From Linepithema humile (taxonomy: Eukaryota > Arthropoda > Insecta > Hymenoptera > Formicidae), in contig NC_090129.1 in assembly GCF_040581485.1 (NCBI RefSeq), forward strand, positions 28,982,764-29,046,763: a stretch of 64,000 nt of DNA, written 5' to 3'. Numbering within the stretch: position 1 is the stretch's first letter; each line of letters starts with the position of its first letter. The translations under genes were made by a program, and so were the position numbers. This document shows, one piece after another, positions 39,801 through 49,403 of this stretch. The notes beneath the pieces are model-generated. The model saw only the letters and a list, made by a program, of their open reading frames with translations, did no database searches and was not told the origin of the DNA.

Positions 39801-42800
39801 CAGTCAAGGCTCAAGAAATAATTAAGCGTATGTATTTAAACTGAACTTATGCGTATTTATCCACACACACACACACACACACATATATACAAATATATAC
39901 GCGTATACATAAGCGGGAAGGTTAGATCATAAGGGCCACAGAGGCAGGCGAGTCTCTCCTCCGCTGTATTGACGCGCGGCGTTCAGGCTTGCGCGAGATG
40001 ACGCAATCCTCCCTCCCACCAGGATACCGGTCCGCTCGTTCCTCCCTCGCTTCTCCCCTCACCCCCGCGAGCCCATCCCCTCTTACTTCACCAGCTCAGC
40101 TGCGTTACCCCACTTCGGCGTTCCCTTCCGCAGGCGCAGATTCTCCCCGTCGCGCGTCCCGCTCCGCGCTCGGCGCCCACAAGTTCAATGCCAAGGTCAA
40201 AGTGGCCGCGACTCGCAGCCGTGTCGGTTGTGTACGAGCGCTGCTGCGCGCTCTTCGCTCGTCCTCGAGAAGGAGAGGCGGCTAGCTCGCCCGCTCCGTG
40301 TGTGTCCCTCTTTTCCGCGTAACCGCCGGCGTTATCTCTTCCGCGACGACGGCGAGAGTAAAACACGTCGCGCGTCGTTTCGCGCAAAATCGTGACCATC
40401 CGTTTTTCGTCGCCGGCCCCCGCGCCGCGGACACATCTGCCACCTTTTTTTTTTTTTTTCCGACGCGAGGGACGGTACGTAACGTGTCCCGTGACGTTTT
40501 ACGAACCGGATTTCGGGTACACGCGCGCCGAGTGCCGTGAACGAGTTTTGCAGCAGCAGGTGCGGGCATTATCGTTCGTGTGACGTCGTTCGCCTTGATG
40601 ATGAGAGAGGAACGAGCGGACATTTTGAATACGCGCGACGTCAGAGTGCCGTTTCGTGGCAAACTTTTTGCCGAATGCGCGACGATGCAAACGCCGACAT
40701 ACGCCGCGCTTTTCGACAAACGACGCGAACGTTTCAAGTGTGACGTCGCGGGGAATTTCCAGGAAGTTTCCTGCCCTCATCCCGTCGCGCGTGGGCGTCA
40801 ACGAAGAGGGATGAGGGAGAGGAGGAGAAGGAGAACAAGTAGTGCGCGGCAGCGATCGAAAGCGTCGACTCGTCGCGATCTCGCGAATCTCCGCACGGTC
40901 GGAAGAGGCGACAAGGTCGTCGTCGTCGTCGTCGGCGCGGAGAAAGCGGAATCCGCACTCGCGGAAGCGGCAGCGCATTTTGCGCCACCCCGGTGAAGCT
41001 CCGCGTCACGGGCCAAGATGGCGGCGGATTTCGGACGGACCCGGACGGGACGCTGCGCACCCGTGTCGAGGTAAGCCGCCGCATCATTGTATTGGATCTC
41101 CCCGCACCCCCTCGCAACGCGTGTATATATCGCCGCCGAGACCGCGCGCTGTCACGCGTTATCGATTCCGTGGGAGGCCTTCCTTCGCCCTCTCACCGCG
41201 CGCGAGGACCGCCGCGCGATCTCTCAAGGTCACCGCCGTGAGTGAATCCGCGTCCGCCAGGGCTCGTCCTTTCTTCCCGGTTCCGCGTTTCGCCAATCCT
41301 TAACTGGTCGAATTAGTCATTGCGGTACTCCAATCGATATTTGTGTATATTATCGCATCGAATTTCTAAAAACAAGTCGGTTATCTTCAGGCAAAATCAT
41401 CTTTCATCTATATTTTTACTTCGAAAACAGTCCAATTGTTCACGAAAATTACGAGATCACGATTTTTCACTGATCTTTTTTCTCATTTTCCTTTGTTAAA
41501 AAAAATCAGCGAGCTACCGACGTACATCTCTTCGCGATACGCACTCAATTTTTTATCTTGAAACGAATAATTTAAAAAAGTTTTTTTCTTTTCTTTGTTT
41601 TGGAAATTGCGGTTTTAACCACTCGTCGCGCATTACGGGTCTTTCGAAAAACTTTACAAACGAGACAAGCGGTATACCTGGTTCATCAGGCATGCCGTTT
41701 CGGTCGAATGAGGGTTAATTTAAGCGCGAGATATTACCGCGCAACACACGACCGGATGATCTATAGCAGACCGCCGCTGTTACGGTGTGGCACCATTATG
41801 ATGTAAGCTCAGCTCACGTACCTCTGCTCCTCGCCGGGAGCGGTGAGATCAATTGACCGGTTTTCCCGACTCGTTCGCGCTGATAATATCCGAGGCGAGT
41901 CGAATTTAACCTTTTATCTGCGATATGCAAAAAAGCCTTTTAACATTATCGGCGAACAAAGTGGAAGCGCATGATATCTGCGGTATCCCAATTTGTTATA
42001 TCCGTTTTAGCGTAAAGTAAGTGTAATGATAAGTAAATGAGTCCGACAAGGTCTAAAAATAATACTGACTCTTAAATGTTAATAGATAGGGTGTGAAAAA
42101 AACAGAAGAACGGAAAGAGAGCTTAATTGATTATTTATCTACTAGGAGAAAATTATGCCTGCTTGGGTTGTAAATATCTTAATACTTGCCGGACGTATAT
42201 ACATATATATATATATATGTACGGGGTTCTCTCGGTGGTGGCGGTGGTAGCGCCGACGATGTAGTATCGATTAAAGCCCGTGCTGTACCTGCTATACGTG
42301 GTGTGTACTTAACCTTGACCCTGCGTCCCGGGCTTTCTTACGTTTCGCTCCAATCCAGGGATAGATGTGAGAATGTCGGAATTTTTTCGCTTCAATTAAT
42401 TGTGCAAGATCTCGCGCATCCACTTCGAACCGCAACGATTCAATTATTAAGAGTTTGCGGCTTCTTTTTCGTCCAAAAATTTACACATTTAAATGAAATT
42501 ATAATGAATTTATTTATTTACTTATCACGTAGCCATTTCAATTGATTGATTCGTTAGATTTTACTGACGGCAATTTTGATTAAAGTAGTGAAATAAGATT
42601 AATCTTCAGTTACGTGTATAAAAAAAAGTGTTTTGAAGACATTTATTTTAAACACGATTTTTCCTTCAATTTTCTCTTTCCTCGCTTGCTCCAGTTTCAA
42701 TCTAATGCCGTGACCTCCTTTTAGCAGCTTCTCCCATTTCTCTTACCCATATACCGCTATCTTTCGTCCTTACGCGTCGCTTCCTCCTTCTTGCTCGTAT

Positions 42801-44373
42801 CGATCTCAATCGCAATCCCGGAAGAGCCTGATTCGCGCGTCTAACTTAATTTCGCATAAGCGAGGCAAATTGCGTTACATTTTGGTATTAAAAGCGCGTC
42901 TGGTGTACTAGGATGGTATCTTCGGAAAATTACGGCGTGTAAGTTTATTGATCCAAAGTCGAGAAATCCAAATCCCGTTAAATTAATTCGATTTAACGAT
43001 GTTGATTGAATTTAAACCTGTAATCTTGTTTTCTTCCTTTTAATAACGTCACCCCAATATCACTTTCTCTCCTGCGAGTAAAGTTTCGAAACTCGAGGTT
43101 AATCAATCCAATCGTCCTGACTTTCGATTAAAATCTCACTCTGATCGTTCAAGTTTTATTCCATCTATTTTAAGGCAATCTTGATTGCGGTGGGAAGAAA
43201 GAAAAATTTGTGCCTGCGATTATTTTATATTTTATTACATGACGAACTATGCAACAAATATTTAAAAAAAAAAACACGGAAATAAAAATAGATTGACGAA
43301 CGACGGTATGTTCTTTTCATAATCGATGTATTAATAATAATAACAAGTATTGAGTGCAAAGATAAGAATACGAAAAATAATTTATTTACAAAATTTCACG
43401 TTTATTTTCTCTGTAAACTGTATTGAACGAAGTGCATATTCTTTAAATATAAATGCACACATCACGTAGCGAGGTGTAAGGTGAATATTTCGCGAATAAA
43501 TGTTGCAGACGCGGTGGAAAGGGTGGATTCGTCAGTTTACATAAAACCAGCGCGGAGCATTCGCCAGCGACGAGCGGATACGGCGCGACTGTTGCAAACT
43601 GTATATACAGCAGCAGCGATGTGTTTTTCATATGCATTTCACGTAAAACGCTATTATTGGACCTGGTTACATATCTCGTCATAGCACGACTTGTGTCAAC
43701 GCTTTTTTTGTTCTCGCGATATCATCCTGCGCTTCAGCGCGGACACCTGGCATTATGACGTAGATAATATACCATTATCTAGTCATTGAAATAATAAACC
43801 AGCACGTTTTATATCCATCAGTTCTCGCGTATTTAATCCTACAGATGCTGCAAAGTTTTGTCTTCGTGCTGTCTGGAAAGATTGAAAAGAAATCCTTAAA
43901 TAATCTCTCAAATTTTTAAAGAATTGGTTCGCAAAGTCTGAGTAAACATCTCTCGGCCTTTTAAATTTTCTTTCCACATATAATATTCAGGAAAAGAAAA
44001 AGAGAATAATTTCTGTTTCTTTTCTGCACTATTGCAGATAAATATGTTACTTGTATTAGCTGTTATTATTTTTACATCTACATCTTAATTAATATTCTTC
44101 AGCAAACTTTTGCAAATTTTTCCAAAGCAGAAATTATTTAACATCCGGCGTTAGAGTAATTTGTGCGTCTAACAAAAACATTGTTTCTCCAGGTGATAAG
44201 TTTCGCCTCGTCCTGGCGACGACATTGCGCGAGGATGGATATCCCGACGGCAACGAGTGGAATCCTTTGGAGCAGGAGGGCGGCTCCAGAGCGGATAGCT
44301 TCGAGTACGTCATGTCCGGCAAGGTGTACCGGATCGAAGGCGACGAAGCCAGCAATGAGCCCAGCAGCAGACT
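13977..44373 (+). CDS. POLR2H: RNA polymerases I, II and III subunit RPB8 (POLR2H), 3' end not found
   Basis: Exon 1 (13977-14049) encodes MAGVLFEDIFNVKDIDPEGK followed by KFDR, nearly identical to human RPB8. Exon 2 is 34975-35058 and exon 3 is 44193-44373; phases match at each junction (1, 1, then 2). Together they encode about 112 of the expected 150 residues, up to SSSR-L. RPB8 is a small OB-fold-related subunit shared by the three nuclear RNA polymerases. The missing 38 residues should start with a SAYVSF-like run; I did not find them in the 19.6 kb after exon 3, so the last exon is probably outside the window. The introns of 20,925 and 9,134 bp are extraordinary for such a small housekeeping gene and contain several CpG-dense islands. 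Confidence 0.9.
14068..14397 (-). other. Unidentified 109-codon open frame inside RPB8 intron 1
   Basis: The antisense frame is open from 14397, and a Met at 14373 begins a 101-residue frame. It has a Cys-containing N-terminal half (KCDRC, then FAECPGYCIDR) and a hydrophobic C-terminal half (VLVRAGAITKVEGRSVVTLI). The order CPxxC followed by an R-A-G-x-I segment is faintly like an LCCL domain, but the conserved Cys before the Ala-rich helix is missing, so I do not assign it. Composition is more balanced than the flanks. It could be an exon, a decayed gene fragment or chance. Confidence 0.25.
15251..15305. repeat. (CT)n microsatellite
   Basis: A nearly pure CT repeat of 55 bp. On the opposite strand it is a GAGA-factor-type (GA)n tract inside the CpG-dense island. 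Confidence 0.95.
15735..15779. repeat. (GA)n-rich tract
   Basis: GAGAGGGAGAGAGAGAG-type purine tract of about 45 bp in the same island, in inverse orientation to the CT tract at 15251. Confidence 0.9.
16301..17013. other. Intron 1 stretch with a 15-bp tandem duplication
   Basis: CTCATTGTCCTTTGG occurs twice back to back at 16511-16525 and 16526-16540. An open frame of 124 codons starts before it but resembles no known protein. Nothing else was recognised. Confidence 0.5.
17014..17185. mobile_element. Palindromic MITE with ACACGGA-type ends
   Basis: The whole 172 bp folds on itself around TTTCACATGTGAAAA at about 17085-17099. The inner arms share TATGTACGG, then CCGCGGAC with few mismatches; the outer ends read ACACGGAGAAAA on the left and, reversed, ACGTGGAAAAAA on the right. 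No coding capacity. A TA at each end is compatible with a TA target duplication. Confidence 0.75.
17186..18680. other. AT-rich intron 1 DNA
   Basis: No gene, repeat or site that I can support. A GAGTTTGCCATATTGGCGC sequence near 18251 contains a GCCAT core and a short palindrome but stands alone. Confidence 0.4.
18928..20070. mobile_element. Transposon family B inserted in family A
   Basis: It is bounded by a perfect 12-bp inverted repeat, CTGAAAAAAATG at 18928-18939 and its reverse at 20059-20070, followed by imperfect similarity (TTGC...GTAG). Both limits coincide with the points where alignment to the intact family A copy breaks off, which defines the insertion independently of the repeats. 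Without the element nested inside it, B is about 555 bp. No coding frame was recognised. Confidence 0.75.
19196..19784. mobile_element. Transposon family C (Tc1/mariner-like MITE) inserted in family B
   Basis: TA dinucleotides at 19196-19197 and 19783-19784 flank a 585-bp element whose ends are inverted repeats: CTCCCATAGCAAAA on the left, CCCCCATAGCAAAA on the right when reversed, then CACAGTGA in both, over about 37 bp with several mismatches. The interior consists largely of degenerate GTGACATTA / CAGTGATATCAT repeats. TA target duplication and short TIRs suggest a Tc1/mariner-type non-autonomous element. Confidence 0.75.
20221..21899. other. Intron 1 DNA with a small GC-richer block
   Basis: A moderately GC-rich pyrimidine-rich segment lies at about 20340-20540 and ends near a possible donor (GGGCGACGTAAGTGG, about 20454). 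It could be a non-coding first exon, but nothing confirms transcription. The remainder is AT-rich without recognisable features. Confidence 0.35.
21900..22985. other. CpG-dense island 2 in RPB8 intron 1
   Basis: About 1.1 kb of CpG-rich DNA in which both strands carry long overlapping open frames (up to 236 codons), expected where stop codons are rare. None looks like a protein. A possible splice donor (GCACC|GTGAGC) lies at about 22974, so this could be a promoter plus untranslated exon. Confidence 0.4.
22986..24899. other. AT-rich intron 1 DNA with a short tandem duplication
   Basis: No gene. TTCAATAGACTACTCATAA occurs twice, at 23672-23690 and 23694-23712, separated by 3 bp. Confidence 0.5.
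24900..26539. other. Intron 1 DNA with small GC-richer patches
   Basis: A GC-richer patch lies at about 24900-25140, a (GT)n/ATGT repeat at about 25299-25341, a perfect CRE at 25350-25357 and a purine run (GGAGAAAGAGGAAAAGGAGG type) at about 25815-25865. No coding region recognised. Confidence 0.4.
25350..25357. promoter_or_regulatory. Perfect CRE palindrome TGACGTCA
   Basis: Exact CREB/ATF consensus in intron 1, directly after a GT microsatellite. No start site is known nearby, so function is uncertain. Confidence 0.25.
26540..28110. other. CpG-dense island 3 in RPB8 intron 1
   Basis: GC-rich between about 27240 and 28110, with a (CG)n run at 27308-27325, purine-rich tracts and a GCGCCATGTTCG (PHO/YY1-like GCCAT) at about 27556. 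The longest frames (up to 184 codons) are Arg/Ser-rich and on both strands, so not supported as genes. At 27072-27084 GTTGCTTGGCAAC is a near-palindromic RFX/X-box-like site. Confidence 0.4.
27747..27801. repeat. (GA)n followed by (TA)n microsatellite
   Basis: GAGAGAGAGA runs directly into about 43 bp of pure TA repeat. Confidence 0.95.
28111..29407. other. AT-rich intron 1 DNA
   Basis: Nothing supportable as a gene. A short poly-G interrupted run (GGGGGGGAGGGGGGG) lies at about 28280. Confidence 0.4.
29408..29662. mobile_element. Palindromic MITE, about 110-bp arms
   Basis: The left arm (from TACACGGAAAGAAC at 29408) and the right arm (ending TTCTTTCTATATACA) are inverted copies sharing CCAGATACAGAT, GAAAATAATTTTTGTTG and AAAATTTATCAATA. 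The short centre is GATGGATGGATC-rich. No coding capacity. The outer ACACGGAAA end resembles the element at 17014-17185. Confidence 0.8.
29663..30479. other. AT-rich intron 1 DNA
   Basis: I see no gene or repeat that can be supported here. Confidence 0.4.
30480..32430. other. CpG-dense islands 4 and 5 in RPB8 intron 1
   Basis: Two GC-rich blocks, about 30480-30860 and 31560-32420, are separated by AT-rich DNA. The second holds GA repeats (about 32015-32045). Long open frames on both strands are low-complexity. Possible regulatory or promoter DNA. Confidence 0.4.
32431..33906. other. Mixed-composition intron 1 DNA
   Basis: No gene recognised. A short balanced-composition segment at 33000-33200 stays open in one frame for 70 codons but resembles nothing. 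Confidence 0.35.
33907..34190 (-). repeat. Possible retroposon 3' tail with poly(A)
   Basis: Read on the minus strand, a roughly 250-bp segment ends AAGCGCCAATAAATAAATAA and then 19 A (T19 at 33907-33925). A polyadenylation-like AATAAA repeat directly before a poly(A) tail is typical of non-LTR retrotransposon or SINE ends. The 5' limit is unclear and no target duplication was found. Confidence 0.35.
34191..34974. other. Intron 1 end before RPB8 exon 2
   Basis: No gene seen. A GTGTGTGTATTTGTGTGCGC stretch lies near 34748. Confidence 0.4.
34975..35058 (+). CDS. POLR2H: RPB8 exon 2
   Basis: After a TTGTTTAG acceptor, the 84 bp read [20 protein letters not shown] then SWLYPMEL, ending at a GTGAGCC donor. 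The first codon (Val) and the last codon (Gly) are split across introns, exactly as required by exons 1 and 3. The sequence matches the RPB8 family almost residue for residue. Confidence 0.95.
35769..36171. mobile_element. Transposon family A, copy 2, uninterrupted
   Basis: 403 bp with inverted ends CGCACACTTGCAAAACAAG at the left and, reversed from the right, CGTGCACCCGCAAGAAAAG. The reverse complement aligns along its whole length with the two family A fragments at 18681-18927 and 20071-20220, at roughly three quarters identity by eye. ATAT abuts both ends. No coding frame, so it is non-autonomous. Confidence 0.8.
38338..38514. repeat. Two inverted repeats in a GC-rich block
   Basis: CTCCGACGAG (38338-38347) and CTCGTCGGAG (38358-38367) form a perfect 10-bp stem with a 10-base loop. 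Then TCGAACTTCACCAAT (38405-38419) and ATTGGTGAAGTTCGA (38500-38514) form a perfect 15-bp inverted pair 80 bp apart that includes CCAAT/ATTGG. GCCATCTTGGC just upstream (about 38328) is YY1/PHO-like. Confidence 0.6.
39862..39882. repeat. (CA)n microsatellite
   Basis: About ten CA units followed by an ATATAC run. Confidence 0.9.
39960..41300. other. CpG-dense island 6 in RPB8 intron 2
   Basis: The strongest promoter-like block of intron 2: very high CpG density, several TGACGTC half-CREs (about 40580 and 40740), a GTCGTCGTCGTC repeat at about 40917-40932, and a well-placed ATG and splice donor at 41018-41070. Long frames on both strands overlap and are Arg-rich. Confidence 0.45.
41018..41070 (+). 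CDS. Candidate first coding exon of an unidentified gene
   Basis: The start GCCAAGATGGCG has strong initiation context and overlaps a YY1-like AAGATGGCGGC. An in-frame TGA lies 21 bp upstream (40994). The frame reads MAADFGRTRTGRCAPVS and reaches a strong donor, GTGTCGAG|GTAAGCC, with two bases of the next codon. It lies at the downstream edge of a CpG-dense island, as many first exons do. I could not find a following exon or recognise the peptide, so it may be a real gene nested in or overlapping the RPB8 locus, or a coincidence. Confidence 0.35.
44193..44373 (+). CDS. POLR2H: RPB8 exon 3
   Basis: After a TTTCTCCAG acceptor, the 181 bp read (G)DKFRLVLATTLREDGYPDGN, a variable loop rich in Glu and Pro, then SRADSFEYVMSGKVYRIEGD and EASNEPSSRL, ending at a GTAAGT donor with two bases of the Leu codon. 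The FEYVM.GKVYRIEGDE core is diagnostic of RPB8. Confidence 0.95.
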
Positions 44374-44871
44374 GTAAGTAGCCGTCAATTTTTTTCTCGT
44401 ATATCAAAAATAGATCGGCTGAGAAATCAACACCATTTTTTCTCGCATAAAATTCAATTATTTCTAGTAAAGCCAATCAATCATTAAAAGAATTAGCGAA
44501 TTAACGATTGGCATATTTTGTGATTAATTGAAAAATTGAAATTAAGAGGCGGAACAAAAAACTGGGAATTGATTTCTCGGATTGATCAACAATTTATCAT
44601 ACTGACTCAGAGTCAAGATTCGTTTACACTGCTGCGATATCGACTTGAAATTTATCTTGGTTTACAAAGCGTGTGTGAGATAATTAAAGATTTATTTATC
44701 TAAGTAAAAGAATTTATTTTAGCATTACGATATCTAATATCAGTGTGACAATTACACGGAATCGATCAAAATTTCTGTGCGTTACACTTAACTTTTGTTT
44801 ATAATCAATGCCATTATTGATTGTACCTTGTGTTATTGAGTTTTTGGAGTAAACTTTCGTTCGTGCATATT
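44374..44871. other. POLR2H: Start of RPB8 intron 3
   Basis: AT-rich DNA after the exon 3 donor. No candidate for the last RPB8 exon was seen here. Confidence 0.4.
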
Positions 44872-45073
44872 TTTTCAGGCACTGATTAGTGCCTGAAAAT
44901 CGTGTGTGGTGTAAACGGATCTGTGCTCCTTTTCATGTCCGAGCCGAATCAAGAGATTTGTTTCACGAGAAACACAGATCCCTATTATGCAAAATTAACA
45001 TACTAACTGCCGTCATTCATTTACGAATGACACTATTGTTATTGTTTTGGTGCGTCATGCAACATTGCATGAC
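44872..45073. repeat. Cluster of three perfect inverted repeats
   Basis: TTTTCAGGCACT-GATT-AGTGCCTGAAAA (44872-44899), GTCATTC-ATTTAC-GAATGAC (45012-45031) and GTCATGCAA-CA-TTGCATGAC (45054-45073) lie within 202 bp. The last two share the outer bases GTCAT...ATGAC, and the third contains POU-like ATGCAA cores. Confidence 0.6.
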
Positions 45074-45237
45074 ACTAATTTTTTCCTGTTAAATCACGGC
45101 GTTGAAATAAGAATGACGATTTATAAAGAGATTCACTAAATTTTTTTTTAATTATTCATGTTTAAGAGGAAATTCATTTATATGTAATTATTCTTGATAT
45201 TGCATAAAAATATAATTTTAACTTTATAATAAACAAT

Positions 45238-45573
45238 ATGCTGAATCTCCAATTTAGACTTCAGGCTGCTCATGATTCTAAGAAGAATTTTTATGATAAT
45301 CACTTGGCAGTTAATATGTTAAAAAATGTCATTACAGAAATAGCTTTTGTAAATAGCTTGCTTGAAAATTACTCTAAGCAGGCTTTTATAACAAACACCT
45401 GCGATACCGTCGATGCTGATTATTTTACGCTCCCTCAGTTACAACTCTTGGTTCTGCTCGGATACAAATACGTTGGCCCGGGTTTATCGAATCTACGCAC
45501 GGACGCACGTCACGACGCGGTGACGTGTCGTGCGAACGACGCATCGATGCGCGACAGACTTTCTGCTGTGTAG
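45238..45573 (+). other. Unidentified 111-codon open frame
   Basis: The frame opens in AT-rich DNA and reads MLNLQFRLQAAHDSKKNFYD onward, with a plausible mixed composition for about 80 residues before becoming Arg/Asp/Ala-rich. I do not recognise it, and no splice sites or related exons support it. Confidence 0.2.
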
Positions 45574-48055
45574 TCTCCTATTGGCTCGTTTTCAACGCTC
45601 TCAATGAAGCCGCGTGAGCTTCCGAAAACAACTTTCTGCGCCGCTCATAGAAAGAAATTGGCTCTCTCTTTCTCTCTCCTTCTATGTTGTCGTCGGTTAT
45701 CGCTCTGAACAAGGTCTCGACCGGATAGAGAGAGGCGATTATACCATCGTCTTGTTTATTCAACGATCATTCTTACATAATTAGCGAACGATGGCGAAAT
45801 AAGAGAATATTAAGTCCCACAAGAAACCTCTAGCAGACCATTTTTATTCCGTCGATTGACGGTATAAACAAAATTGCAAATAAATACGTAAAAAATACGT
45901 GGTTTGCGCAATATATCTCTTCGATATTTAACTTTTTCTTAACTCTTAAAGAATGGAAAGTCAATTTTCTTATTTATTTTGAGAGAATAAAGTGAGTGAA
46001 ACCTTGCTTTGAAGAAAATATCGTATAAAGAATAATATTTCTAAGTTTACTTAGTTACTTATTTAGTTTTTACTTCTCGACTTACAATAAATATTGTATC
46101 AGCAATTGAAAAAAAAAAACTACTGTTGGAGGAGATATCGCGAATAAAACACCGATTGAATAGCTGGAAAGTTTGAGGTTGTTGTGCGAATTACGTGATA
46201 CGCAATTGTCCAAACCTTGACACGATTGGCTGAGCACGCCGAAATAGTGCGTCATCGGGTGGGCCAATTTTAGCCTTGTCATTCATGAACTATGGATCAA
46301 CCATTTTTTCAGACGCAATACTTTTTTAATAATGTTGAACAGGAAACAATTTATATACGATTATTCTTATTACCGCGTAAAAATTCATTTTAATGTGTTC
46401 TTTATAATTAGCGGAATGAGGCTCTAATAAAATATTCTAGTATAAAAATTACATTCAAATTAAGGATAACTTTTATGACATTATCATCGTGTTAGGAAGA
46501 ACATTTGAAACTCCATTTATTGAACAAATTTTCGATCCAACTTGTATGATGAAATCTACTGTTCAAAATTACTTCCCGATCTGACGGGAAAACGAAGGTT
46601 ACGCGAGTGTTGGACTTGGCATTTAAACCGAGTCGAGCAAAATGCGGAATTGCGCGATAACCCCACGGTTTGACCGACTTATCGCGTTGACCTTGGGACG
46701 CGGCCGCGTCGCGTTGATTTCGTCGCAGGTTGTGCTATACTATTGAGCGCAAAACGCGCCGCGCTCTGTGTACGTTATTAAAGATGGAACCGTAGAGCGC
46801 GTCGTAGAGATCACGATAAGAAAGATAAGGTGCGAAAATGTACAGTGGCCGCGAGGTGTTTTAAATTGATCGTGAACAAAAAGCGAGACTATTTATTGAA
46901 TAGCGACGTTATTCCGTAGCGCTTTTTTCTCGGATCGTTAACGTTTAACGACTTAATTAGCGTATTTTTCCGACGCAATGTTCTACTCTTTGGTTGAGAG
47001 TTGTATGAAATATAATTTTGTTAACGAAATTTCGATATTATCGTAATGTGATGAGGATGTTAATAAGTTAATATTTATTAAAAGCTTCTTTGAATTACAA
47101 ATTATTGAAGAGTTCTCAAGTTCGTTGGATTCTCGTATTTTAATGATGAAAAGATGGATATGTGCCAAATTTTTTTTTCTATTTGTGACATTCCTCAGCT
47201 ATTTCTTTTGTTCACGTTTCTTCGTATATTCTCTATATTTTGCGGTCTACGATGTCTTAGCTTCGAATAAAATATGAATTTTTTTTATAGATTTAATGTA
47301 AATTGAAATTTAATGTAAATTAGAGTAATATTTTCTTGACATTTATACGTGCAAAAGAACAAAGATCACGGTATACACGCTCATTCTACATTTGAGCCTC
47401 TAAATGCGTGTCGGAGGATCAAGACGTATGTATTCTTCTCGGTTACTTCCGTATCGTGCCTCGGCTCAAGGTTGCGCAAGTAGTAAAACACGTCATGCGT
47501 AATCAGATGAGCCTGCGCTACATTGATGTTCGTTAATGATGCGCGATAATCGCTTCTGCTACAGCAGTTTCTTCGCCATTCGCTATTCGTCTATTACAAG
47601 ATTTCGCAATTGATCATTCGATCGCAGGCTCGCGTTCGAAAAGTATTATATTTTCCGTTATTTAGTATCTGTAAGAAATACAGTTATATTAGTAAGCTGT
47701 AATAAACATTCAGTCGATTAATTCAGTCTATTAATATTCCGATAGGAAAATAATCACTAAGCAAGTCATCATATATTTCCACATTCAAGAAAGATAAAAA
47801 TTTCGTTATACGAACAACATGTATTTTTGGATATAAAAGCAGGTAAACGCTAATTTAATTAGTTTAGAACCACGATTTTCGAAGCGGCACAACTACGATT
47901 ATTTATGGAATAATTAAATCACTCCAAGTATTAATAAGGATAGAAGAATAAATAATTCGCTCGGGAATGCGAGAGGCAATAATCGAATCCATATCATTTC
48001 CGTCTCCGATATTAGAGTGTAAACTCCGGAATATCACGTAATCGAAGATCACACA
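45574..48055. other. AT-rich DNA with a small GC patch
   Basis: A CpG-rich patch lies at about 46580-46800. No gene, RNA or repeat could be supported. Confidence 0.4.
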
Positions 48056-49100
48056 CGCTGTATAATGCGGGGGGATGATGTTAAAAGCTGGATCGATAAC
48101 GAGATGTCACGTTCGCATGGCGCATTTGGCATTGCGGAGACAATACGACGCTCCGCGTTGGGATAATCGAAGGCTCTTCGCAACGGCAGGGATTCCGAAG
48201 CAGCGGCCCGACGATTATACACGGCTATTATCACACGGTCGGTAAGAACGTACGTGCAAGGAGAGAGATCAGCGGAACGAGCTTTCGGAGGACAGGGAGC
48301 CACTCTGCGTTCACTCGGTAGGTAATGAAGCGGGTGAACACAGCTGGTGGTATCTCAGTTTTCTGGGGGCATTGGCAACCCATTATCCGACCGACGAAAG
48401 TCCGACAACTCTCGGACGATCTCCGACGAAAAAAGAAGAGCCGCATCGAACCAATCCGAGTTCGGAAATCTCGATTGTCGAATGTTCGTGAAATCCATTT
48501 ATCAATTGATCCATCGCGAAGATCGCGAGCGAGACGAAATTGCTTTGTACTCGTTGAGGGTAAGATGAAGCAGGTTTTGTTTCTAGGTACGACGAGATGC
48601 TCGATATCCGATTGAAGATATTGAGTTTCGACAGGCGACACGAGGCTTTCGTGCGGAAACTCTATCTGCGTGATTATATATAAAAAAAAAACTTATAAAA
48701 AATTTGAAAGTGTGTTTAATATCGGAGACGTTTCGTGCCTCTTGCGTTTAAAAATAATCGTTGAAAAAAATATTTAATTCAAATTTCAATAATTATTAGA
48801 AACCGGCACGAAATTTGAAAAATGCTCGAGTGCCGGCGACTTCGACGATAAAAGGATCGCAATATCGAAGATATCCTAGCGTCGCGCTGTAAATTAGCGT
48901 TTGGTTTTCGTCGGTGCCGCGTTTATTCGTCCGTCCGTGAGCGACGAAGGGCGTGACAGCTGGGAAACGAATTATTGATCGGCGCAGCTCGAGACCCCGG
49001 AATGAACATAGCTAATGCCCCGGCGACGTCGGCAACGCGCAGGTACATACGCACCACGTAACGTCGCGGCGCAACCCGCTCTTAAAGGAATTTAATAACC
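48056..49100. other. CpG-dense islands 7
   Basis: GC-richer DNA with overlapping open frames on both strands at 48231-48641. None resembles a known protein. Confidence 0.35.
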
Positions 49101-49380
49101 GGAATTATCATTCGCGCTTGTATTCTTACTTCCGTCTGATCGTTTCCTCGTGCGTTGATATTTTTAATTCTACGCTATTTATCGATATCTCTTCACCGCG
49201 GAAAGTCCAGAGGTCGCGCATTTTCATGGAACATTAGAGCTTTATTTGCAGTCGCGTGACGCAAGGCATTCCCGCTAATGATATCACTCCGGAAATGCTG
49301 AAAAATCTGACGCGCACGAACGAGAACATTATGTTTCGTCGTTAATTCGTTTTTGAAAGCTCCCTCGACATCGTTATCGG

Positions 49381-49403
49381 TTTTTTTTTTTTTTTTTTTT
49401 TTT
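49381..49403. repeat. T23 homopolymer
   Basis: A pure T run of 23 bp; could be the poly(A) end of an antisense retroposon, but the adjacent sequence gives no further support. Confidence 0.9.

Larger units (their letters stand above)
35059..44192. other. POLR2H: RPB8 intron 2
   Basis: 9,134 bp holding the intact family A element (35769-36171), T18 at 37134-37151, an inverted-repeat cluster at 38338-38514, a CA repeat at 39862-39882 and a CpG-dense island at 39960-41300. Other parts are AT-rich with no gene that I can support. Confidence 0.6.
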
